Assembly: GCA_030435675.1 (NCBI GenBank)
Contig: CM059623.1
Coordinates: forward strand, 11,626,092-11,690,091
Length of the DNA: 64,000 nt
Direction of reading: 5' to 3'
Origin: Steinernema hermaphroditum
Lineage: Eukaryota; Nematoda; Chromadorea; Rhabditida; Steinernematidae
Shown: one piece after another, positions 56,451 to 64,000 of the stretch
Position numbering within the stretch: the first letter of the stretch is position 1
Layout: every line of letters begins with the position of its first letter
Program-made: the position numbers and the translations under genes
The notes under the pieces: model-generated
What the model was told of the DNA's origin: nothing
Database searches by the model: none
What the model saw: the letters and a program-made list of their open reading frames with translations, nothing else

Positions 56451-57582
56451 TTGTGGGGATCTCTATGTCAGGCCGTTGTTATCGGCACGATCGGCTTTCG
56501 TTGCGTGACGGAAAAGAACTTCACGAGAACTACATTGTTTTTGCATGCAATCGAGCGAGGTGCGAAGATGTACAAACAAACAGCTGTTGAGTAAACAGTT
56601 GTCACATCTTACGGTGGGTACCGAATATTCTTTATGACTGGTCTGACCTAAAATAAAACCTTGAACTGGGAAAATGTTAATGGATGGTGTCTTTTCTCGA
56701 TAAACAAAGAAAAATGGATTCATGTTGGGCTCAAAAAAAATCTCCATCAGCAGTTCATTGTACTTTTCGTCGAATGACTTAATGTCAAAAGGAGTTTAAA
56801 GGCCTTTTTATGGAACGATACTATTAGGGGCGATAGATAAGAGACCCCTCAGAACACAACGGTCACAAGGGCGCAACATCAGCTGTAAACAAAAAGATAA
56901 GAATCTGTTTACTTGGGCCACAACGAATTTGTATTTGTGGTTCACTTATCGACCATTGATCTCCATGAACCACTGAAGTTGTCCCTTAATTTTCGGCATG
57001 TAGCAGCATGAAAAAGAGACGGTGACTCAAGTGTTAAGTTCAATAAGACTAACCATTGTTTTTCGTTATCTCCCTCTGAGTACTTGTTAAAACTGGACGA
57101 CGGGGGGCATCCAGAATACTGGAATCATGGTGTTCACGGAACGGCCAAAAGGGTCACAAAGATACTGTAAATATGGTCATATGGCGATCAAGGTTATCTT
57201 CGTGTACGCCTGGTTCTCTGAGTTGGGCGAGAGCGCTATTGAGCGCCTAGAGCATTTTTTTATTTCGAAAGCGCCTTGAGCATTTTTTTAGTTCAGTATG
57301 ATAAGAATGATCCTAAAGCTTTTTCCTAGGACGAAAGATAGCGAGTCCCAGGATTCAGTTTGGGGTACCTATAACAGAACATTCTTGAATATCGCACTCT
57401 ATGCTTGCACTTGTAATCGACTAAGCGTTTGATTTTTAGACCCTCTCGCTTTTCTATAGAGCAATTTGTGTCGTCCCTTATCGCTTGTTTACGACTGTTT
57501 TTTTTTTCGCGGTGCCTTTAGCGATCGCCTGTGGATGTCACCCCATGCACAAAAATGCATTCGTTTATCGAAAAAGTCACGA
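56451..57582. other. Noncoding AT-rich interval
   Basis: No gene seen between the tRNA and the secreted-repeat gene; short poly-T and AT-rich stretches only. Confidence 0.4.
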
Positions 57583-59358
57583 TTATTCGCACTTGATGAG
57601 CTGATCGTTGGTTCCCCAACCCTGGATCACGATGCCCATCACGAGCTGGCGACGCAGTTCATCTGACGCCACGAACTCCTCAAGGAGCGAAACCACCTTG
57701 GCGATCTTCTCGCTCGGGGGAACGGCAGAGTTGGCGATGATCTTGGTGGCCACCTGGTGGATGAACACTTGGAAGTTGAGTCGGATCATCTCGTTCTCCC
57801 AAGCGTCACTTGCGCCATAGTACGAGCTGATCTGAACAGGGCAACCAGTCAAGGGGTATAGTAGTTCCTGGACAGCGTACAATGATAGTTTGGTTCGCAT
57901 TTCCACCGGCTGGAATAATCACCAGTTTCTCGGTTTCAGCTGCAGCGCAGTCGCCCTTGAGAGGGGGCTCGGTGACGTCAGTAGGTCCGGCGCTTTGGGT
58001 AGAAGATTCCGTCACTTCGGGAGTCGACTCGACGGCTTCTGTCGTTGGCTCGGGGTCTCCAGAGGAGGTAGTTTCACTGCTGACGGTGATTCCGGAGACG
58101 GTGGAGGACGGGGCGATCGTGGACAGTTTGGCGTTTTCCAAGGAGAGCTTAAGCGTAGAGAATGAATGCGGTGTATCCAATCTATCCTAGCTAAATGATC
58201 CCCCTTCCTTCCATAAGATTCCTTCAGATTTTTCCTCATAATATCACATGGAAACTTACAAAAACGAAGAGGTCGATCAAGTTTCCAAAAGTGCCGAATC
58301 CGCTCTCTCCACCGATCTGGATGCCTCGGAGACGCGCCAAGAGCGAAGGCTCGATCTTGACGAGCTCGAGGAAGTGCGTGGAGACGATCTTGACGATCTG
58401 CTGCTCAGAGAGCGACTCTGCGAGCGTCTCGTACTTCAGGCTCGCGAAGAACATCCTCAACACCTTGCGCTCCAGCTTCGTCCACTTGTAACTGGCGACC
58501 GTCAGCGACGCCTCGAGCTCCAAAATCAGCGAAACGACCTTGTGGTCGCCGTCGGGCACACGCTTGACCACCTCCGGGATGAGCTCGATGCGTTCATACT
58601 GCGCAGTGACGTCGAAGAACTCGGCGAAGCTGCCCCACTTGCCGATCTTGAGGCTAGGGATGAAGGCGAGGCCCGGGTACTCCTTGATGAACTTCTTGAA
58701 GATCTTACCAATCTGGGCCATCTTCTTGGGATACGGTAAAGTGCCGACGAAGACGACGTCGAGATCAGCGACTATCTGGCCGACGATCTCTTGCAGTTCC
58801 TCCGATAGGAAGACGGAAATCTGTTCGAGGACAATGACGATTTCGGTCTTAGCGCCCACTTCGGCGACAATCAAGCTTTCCGCCGTTTCTCCTTTGATCT
58901 GCAATAGGTACGGTGGTGAGCCCCCTTCCCCTTACACTCACCTCCGTAGAGATGACAAACAGATCGTGGACCGAACCCCAAGTTCCGATCTCCAGATACT
59001 CGATCTGCGCGAGAATCGCCTCGTACTTCAGCAAGAATGTCTTGAGCCTGTAGCTGGCCAAGACGAAGATGTCCAGCGCCGAGTAGGCCTCGTTCAGAAT
59101 AATCTTCGTGTTGATCGTCGTGATGAGCGCCTGGAACTCGAGCTTGATCTTCGCGTCGATTTCGATCTTCTCGAGGATCTTCTTCAGCGACTCGATGAGA
59201 ATGCAGTCGCCGGAAGGAGGCCGCTCCACCACTTCTGTGCACTTGCCGCGCTTGTTCTTGATCTTCGTCTCTTCGGAGCTGCTCGAAGAAGAGGAGTGCG
59301 AGCCGGCCACAGCGACGGAGACGCACAGGGCGAGGAGAAGGAGTTTCGGAAGAAACAT
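57583..59358 (-). CDS. Secreted protein with three helical repeats and a Thr/Ser/Glu linker
   Basis: Four exons (59358-58942, 58898-58260, 58147-57881, 57831-57583) give 523 residues. A signal peptide (MFLPKLLLLALCVSVAVAGS) is followed by a serine run. Three ~100-residue amphipathic helical repeats each end in a similar motif: LEIGTWGSVHDLF, LKIGKWGSFAEFF and a degenerate IQIGGESGFGTFGNLIDLF. A mucin-like linker (SSETTSSGDPEPTTEAVEST) leads to a fourth helical segment (FQVFIHQVATKIIANSAVPP) and QGWGTNDQLIKCE. Intron phases are all zero, consistent with duplication of exon-sized units. Four cysteines flank the repeats. I recognise no family; helical lipid- or retinol-binding secreted proteins of nematodes look broadly similar, but that is only a comparison of type. 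Confidence 0.75.
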
Positions 59359-59929
59359 GGCTGTTTGGTGACAGTCATCTGAAGGGTCGGGAGTGCCATT
59401 TAAGAGCAGAGGCGTTCGTTATCTTATCAGCGGGGAGACTGTTGAAGATGTAAACAAAATTATGGTTGTGAAGCGTTCTTTAGAACGGCGCCGTAGTTTG
59501 ATGTTGCCGGGCACGATCAAACACAACAAGAACAGATCTGTGTTTCGATGTTGAGGGAGTGGAATCGAGTGATAAGGGGTCAACTGCGTTGATCAAACTT
59601 GTTTGTTGTGATCACAAGAAGACTTTTTAGACCATCAGACCAATGAGTTCATCTCAGTTTTGTCCGCTGGCAACTATGCCTACGTCTACGTCTACTCCGA
59701 ATATTCAGAACACAGTCCAATAGGTAAAACCAAGAGGTAAAACTCGTAAGAAGCAGACCCCCCCAAATGATGTTGCCCCTGTCTGTACGCGGATATAACC
59801 TGGGAACACAAATTTACATGACAAAGAAGCACATATTACGTGTATATAGCTTTTGTTAAATCACATCCAATCAAACACCAAATGAAAATTGTCAATACAA
59901 CCAGTCCGGTTATAAATGATTTCTTCGTC
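59359..59929. other. Noncoding interval upstream of the secreted-repeat gene
   Basis: Promoter of the 57583-59358 gene and 3' flank of the PP2A gene; nothing else seen. Confidence 0.35.
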
Positions 59930-61095
59930 TTAGAGGAAGTAGTCCGGCAGGCGTCTCGTGACTTGTGTGCCATTGATTCGAGGAGCCGGATCAAACTGCA
60001 AGAATGTGTAGTCAAGATTATCATCCAGCTCGACCACAGCCGCCTGGTTTCCACAGCGATAACAATAATTTGGAGCGGAGAAGACGGTGACGACGTTGCG
60101 GTCGTGGCTCCAGTTGTAGCCCTAAAATCATTCACTTAAAAGAATTGTTGAATCGTAAACAGCATACCTCCATAACAAGTTGATGAGCACGCGAGATCAA
60201 TGCCAATCCGTTTGCCTGGCAAAACTGCTCTGAGATGTCTGAACCAAATGTGTACCCAGCGCCTCGAGGAGATATTCCCCAACCAGTACGGTCATCGGGA
60301 TCTGACCAGAGTAAGTCACACATGGGACCTGAACAGAGATCACAGTTTAGAGAAATCATTTAGCAGCAATTGCAGACCTTCATGAGGAACCTCCTGGTTG
60401 CGATCCAGAGCGCGAACATGGTCAAGGGTCTCAATCGATGGCGATAGACCTCCATGAAGACAGAAAACTTGGCCTTCAACCAGCGCGGTAACAGGGAAGA
60501 AATCGAACAGATCGGTGAAGTACGTCCAGACGCGGGCGTTTCCATATTTTCTTAGGCATTCGTCGTAGAATCCGTACACTTGCGTGATCTGGCGTGACTC
60601 GTGGTTGCCTCTCAGAATCGTTACACGATCCCTGTAGCGCACCTAAATCAACTAATCATGATCACATATAGGCATTATCCGCACACCTTTAGGCAAACGA
60701 GCAACTGCACGGTTTCCACAGAAAAGTAACCCCTGTCCACATAGTCACCCATGAACAAGTAGTTGGTGGACGGTGGTTTCCCGGCCATATCAAAAAGTTC
60801 CATGAGGTCATGAAATTGGCCATGTATGTCTCCACAGATCGTCACCGGCGCTTGGACCTCTTTGACGTTGTTCTCGTCAACAAGTATCTCCTTCGCCTGA
60901 AAACACTTCATTAAGACCATGGAAGCGGTTGCTTGTTACCTTCTCACACAGGCGTTTAGCGTCCTCTTCGCTCAATGGCTGACACTTGTAGAGTGTCTCG
61001 ATCCAGCTCTCCAGCTGGCCGACCTCTCGGGTGCTCGGTGGGGGCTTGGAAGCCCGAGGCGGTAAATCCACTTCCATTCGCTCGGCCATAGTCAT
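59930..61095 (-). CDS. let-92: PP2A catalytic subunit
   Basis: Five exons (61095-60940, 60896-60687, 60642-60378, 60328-60168, 60121-59930) give 327 residues, ~18 more than the usual 309 because of an N-terminal extension ([20 protein letters not shown]). The PPP metal-binding motifs are intact: [41 protein letters not shown] and [30 protein letters not shown] and [13 protein letters not shown] identify PP2A. The C-terminus is RRLPDYFL: Tyr307 and the methyl-accepting Leu309 are kept, but Thr304 of TPDYFL is Leu. The ATG lies 6 nt after a TTTCAG site. As the major cellular Ser/Thr phosphatase it works with A and B subunits. The let-92 name is by orthology; a second paralogue elsewhere cannot be excluded. 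Confidence 0.92.
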
Positions 61096-61513
61096 CGCAA
61101 CCTGAAACGAAGGATCATAGTCCATTTCAATGTCACGAAGGCCGTCAAGATATGTCCGAATGCACGAATTCGTAAATTAACCTTTCGAAGTAAGCGCCGT
61201 AAATACGCCATGCGACCTGTTTCCTCAAGACGTCGATCGGAAATGCATGTTGCAAGCAAACAAACGGAGAAACGAGGAAAGTCTGGAAAATCAGACACAG
61301 CACGTAGACACAGACAGACAATTTTGAAACGCGCGTTGCGAGAGGTCCACCAAGCGCGCTCCTCTCGCTCGCTCTGACTCAATCACCTCGCTTCGAGACC
61401 TAAGCGACTGATGCAATTTAAACGAGCCTTTAGTCGACTTCGTTTTCGAAAACCGTGACCGAGGAAATCAAGAAATTGGAAAGAAGAATTGGAAAGAAAA
61501 GAAGATATCTGAA

Positions 61514-61968
61514 ATGAATTCGCATCTTTTGGTTCGCCATTCGTCCGATCGACTTTGGGATTACGGTATCAAAATACGATATCTTTTGCGAGGTTGGATA
61601 AGAATTCACGTAGAGCTCTACAAGAGTCGTGCCGAGATTCATGCGTATCTCGCTCCAGAACAGAAACCTAGTCGAGGCCATATGACGTGCTCTCTCTCTC
61701 TGGGAAGGATTGTGTTCCACAAGGGAAGGAGGTCAAATCCGAACAGTATGATATCGTTCTGTGGTTGGACGATGAGGAAGACTTCCAAAAGATCGAGGCC
61801 GTTTTCCTCCTGGTTTCCTCACACTTAATGTTTCCGACAGTGCATCTCGCCTACAGCGCCTTCCAGTGTCACTTTTTCCCACCGAAATTCGATGAAAACC
61901 ATGATCACGCTTCCGACGAGCGAGCTGTGGAGAAGTGCGAAGTGAGGTCAAAAGTAAAACAACGCTGA
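61514..61968 (+). CDS. Uncharacterised small protein, tentative two-exon model
   Basis: Tentative exons 61514-61609 and 61672-61968 (in phase, 62-nt intron GTAGAG...CCTAG) give 130 residues. The second exon is the better supported: YDIVLWLDDEEDFQKIEAVF, then LLVSSHLMFPTVHLAYSAFQ and HFFPPKFDENHDH, which read like a folded protein. It ends 14 nt before a CGCTTTGCAG site at 61982 that is either the trans-splice acceptor of the next gene or, together with a GAA/GTGAGG donor at 61942/61943, a cis-splice that would add ~26 residues overlapping the start of the glucuronyltransferase in another frame. No family recognised. Confidence 0.4.
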
Positions 61969-62020
61969 CGAACGCTTTGCAGCAATCGTTGCGGGAACTC
62001 TTCGTGGTCTTCGTTGCGAA

Positions 62021-63444
62021 ATGGCCATCGGCGGGCAGTCGACGAATCTATCGACGAAAGTCATAATCGCCATCGCTCTCTTCTTCGCCTGTCAGCTTCT
62101 ACTTCTCTGGTCGAATTTCGAAGATCTCGATGAAAAGAAGGCGTCCGTGGAGGCAGCCGTGGCTAGGCTGGAGCGCAGGAAGGATGTGCTACAGAAGAAG
62201 ATCATGGATCTCGAGCGTGAATCTTATCGGATAAACAAAACGCTGCTCAGATCGGAGATACTGTGAGTTTACTGCTGTTTTATGTTTCGGTGGAACGCCT
62301 CGTGCACGTGCGCTAATTTCGCAAATTGGATTTCGGTAGGTCTGCTTATAATCTCGGCGCGTGACACAACGCTTTTTATGGATAAACTTGGCACTGGAGA
62401 CCGCGCCGCCTCTAATCACGTGCCTTTGAAGTTAATATGACGATTCACATGCGCGTTTCGTGCACATTTCTCCTGTGATACTGTCCCATCTGCAAGTTAT
62501 TCGTAGCCTTCTTTGATATCTTAGAATTTCAGCCTGAAGGACCGGCTGCCACTACTGAAGAATTCGCGTGATCTCCCGCCGATCTTCTTCATCACGCCGA
62601 CGCACTATCGTCCAGCACAGAAGGCCGATTTGACACGCCTCGCCCAAACGCTGAAGTCTGTGCCAAACCTTGTTTGGATCGTCGTTGAGGATGCAGATCG
62701 TGTATCTGAAGGAGTTGCCGCTGTTATTAAGTCGTCAGGCCTCCAATACGGTCACCTCCATGCTCAGACTCCGTCGCACCTCAAGCTCAATGCGAGTGAC
62801 CCAAACTGGAAAGTTCCCCGAGGCGTGATGCAGCGGAATCAGGCGCTTTCTTGGATCCGCACCAACTTCGCGGCTTCGACAAGAGGAGTTGTCTATTTCG
62901 GCGACGATGACAACACTTATGACTGGCGTCTTTTCAACGAGATGCGTTCCATCCGGAATGTTGGTGTTTGGCCAGTTGGAATCGTAGGTGGCCAGCTGGT
63001 AGAGACGCCCCTAGTGAGCGCCGAAAACGGTTTGAAATTGCTCTTCTATGCACGTTTTTCATCTTTCTCTTCTCTAGGATCAGTGATCGGATTCAGCGCC
63101 AAATGGAAACCCGATCGACCGTTTCCTATCGACATGGCTGCGTTTGCTGTCAATGTATCGCTACTGCACTCACATCCGAAGACTGAGTTCTCATACGACG
63201 TTCCGCGAGGATATCAGGTACCATGGATGAGATCATACACTATTCTCATTTTGCTTCTCAGGAGTCAACTTTCCTCGTTGGACTGAATCTCGCACGATTC
63301 GATTTGGAGCCGAAAGCGGTTAACTGTACTCGAGTTTACGTGTGGCACACGAGAACCGAAAATCCCAAACTCATTGCGTCCGATCGTCGCAGATTCCAGC
63401 TGCAAAAAGATTTGACTGAAGTGGAGCGTCATTCTGTGCTCTAG
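62021..63444 (+). CDS. GT43 beta-1,3-glucuronosyltransferase (GlcAT family)
   Basis: Four exons (62021-62262, 62533-63029, 63078-63217, 63262-63444) give 353 residues. It is a type II Golgi protein: a short cytoplasmic end, a transmembrane anchor ([17 protein letters not shown]), a coiled-coil stem ([20 protein letters not shown]), then the GT43 fold. Motifs are [47 protein letters not shown], the UDP/Mn-binding [34 protein letters not shown] and [12 protein letters not shown] near the end. The family transfers glucuronate from UDP-GlcA to galactose, as in the glycosaminoglycan linkage tetrasaccharide (C. elegans sqv-8) or related glct enzymes; which of these it is cannot be settled here. The gene shares strand and short spacing with both neighbours, suggesting an operon. 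Confidence 0.92.
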
Positions 63445-63543
63445 ATTAATGTATCGATCTCGGTAATGTTGCCATGTTTTTCTCGGGTATTATTGTGCTC
63501 ACTGCCGCAGAAGTGTAGAGTTTATTTATTTGGCCAGTAAATT

Positions 63544-63672
63544 TGGATCCTAAACGTCCAATAAATTTTTTTTATTTTCTTGTTTATGTATCGCTGTAAT
63601 CGTTGGTTGCGGTTAGCTTATTTGTACAGTACAAGAGAGAGTGCAGATGGTTTATTGGACGTTTAGGATCCA
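63544..63672. repeat. 22-bp perfect inverted repeat between GlcAT 3' UTR and CCDC130 5' end
   Basis: 63544-63565 (TGGATCCTAAACGTCC then AATAAA) is exactly complementary to 63651-63672. The left arm includes the only AATAAA of the upstream gene (63560-63565); the right arm ends 6 nt before the CCDC130 ATG. The loop is 85 nt. Either it folds in the polycistronic RNA or it is the terminal repeat of a tiny element. Confidence 0.7.
63560..63565 (+). terminator. Poly(A) signal of the glucuronyltransferase gene
   Basis: AATAAA 116 nt after the stop at 63444, inside the left arm of the inverted repeat. Confidence 0.5.
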
Positions 63673-63678
63673 GTGAAG

Positions 63679-64000
63679 ATGGGAGAACGCAAGGGTCAGA
63701 ATCATTACTATCCTCCCGACTTCGACTATCGCGTGCACAAGAACTTGAACCGGTACCATGGCACCCATGCACTTCGAGAACGTGCCCGTAAGATGGGTGA
63801 AGGAATTCTCATCATACGGTTGGTTTCCATGTGACGGCGCTGGATTCTTATGATTGTGGCTTAGGTTCGAGATGCCGTTCAACATCTGGTGCCTCGGATG
63901 TGAAAATCACGTTGGAATGGGAGTCCGTTATAACGCCGAGAAGAAGAAAATTGGCATGTACCATTCAACGCCGCTCTACGAGTTTCGTATGAAGTGTCAC
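63679..64000 (+). CDS. CCDC130/CWC16 (Yju2-type) splicing factor, N-terminal part
   Basis: Exon 1 is 63679-63818 and exon 2 starts at 63865 and runs off the window. The start MGERKGQNHYYPPDFDY is the family N-terminus. YHGTHALRERARKM, EGILIIRFEMPFNIWC, LGCENHVGMGVRYNAEKKKI and FRMKCH follow, as in CCDC130 (CWC16 family). CxxC in WCLGCEN and the later C begin the zinc-binding site. CWC16 proteins join the spliceosome around catalytic activation; Yju2 promotes step 1, and CCDC130 is a homologue. The ATG lies ~50 nt after a TTTGTACAG site and 235 nt after the upstream stop, compatible with a downstream operon position. Confidence 0.92.

Noticed and set aside
61430..61720. Minus-strand 96-codon frame opposite the uncharacterised plus-strand gene
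   Set aside because: The plus-strand reading is more protein-like and has usable splice sites.
1..64000. CRISPR arrays, bacterial operons, insertion sequences or prophage
   Set aside because: Spliceosomal introns, AATAAA signals and gene families are nematode; no direct-repeat/spacer arrays or prokaryotic transposases were seen.

Overview
The window is eukaryotic and almost certainly from a nematode of the rhabditid type. Coding exons are GC-rich and are separated by introns mostly of 40-60 nt that end in TTTCAG or TTTTAG. Many start codons lie just downstream of an orphan TTTCAG-like site, as expected for spliced-leader trans-splicing. Intergenic DNA is AT-richer and poly(A) signals are AATAAA. 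Nematode-expanded families (Fer-like SH2 kinases, GSK3-like kinases, M13 peptidases, serpentine receptors) occur beside conserved single-copy genes. A genus such as Steinernema would fit, but the sequence alone does not prove it. All gene models here were spliced by eye from donor and acceptor sites and reading-phase agreement.

Layout. 0-7.1 kb: the 3' end of an unknown gene (+), two paralogous zinc-binding-like genes (-), then POLDIP2 (-) and COQ5 (-), the last two probably an operon of mitochondrial genes. 7.1-11.6 kb: no confident gene, but two CpG-rich islands. 11.6-14.8 kb: a modular C2H2 zinc-finger gene. 14.9-16 kb: a GAGTCGA repeat tract split by a retro-inserted element with a 13-bp target-site duplication. 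16.4-22.4 kb: a 17-exon gene for a secreted-mucin/lectin-like/EGF/seven-helix protein with a one-base frameshift. 23.2-24.3 kb: first member of a local ~340-residue family. 25.2-30.5 kb: an SH2 pseudokinase, an unknown one-TM protein and a serpentine receptor. 31.4-33.6 kb: a fatty-acid elongase with a repeat-bearing long intron. 35-37 kb: a possible small secreted protein and MIX23/CCDC58. 38-43.5 kb: two more full family members, a dead N-terminal remnant and a tiny two-exon gene. 43.8-47.6 kb: an unknown multi-exon gene and a disordered RS/proline-rich protein. 48.7-52.6 kb: a GSK3-like kinase and an M13-like pseudopeptidase. 53-54.1 kb: a rearranged locus with a 45-bp perfect inverted repeat, a tRNA-like sequence and a C-terminal family fragment. 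54.6-59.4 kb: two secreted proteins around a tRNA-Thr. 59.9-61.1 kb: PP2A catalytic subunit. 61.5-64 kb: an uncharacterised gene, a GT43 glucuronyltransferase and CCDC130/CWC16 (runs off the end).

Themes. COQ5, POLDIP2 and MIX23 are mitochondrial housekeeping genes. Four signalling or protease proteins carry substitutions at important sites: the SH2 kinase has lost VAIK Lys, HRD Asp and DFG Asp; the GSK3-like kinase has lost the helix-C Glu and HRD Arg; the M13 protein has lost HExxH; and PP2A has lost C-terminal Thr304. The best candidates for undescribed biology are the mucin-to-seven-helix protein, the zinc-finger repeat with its conserved RCFPGW spacer, the secreted three-repeat helical protein and the locally duplicating family.
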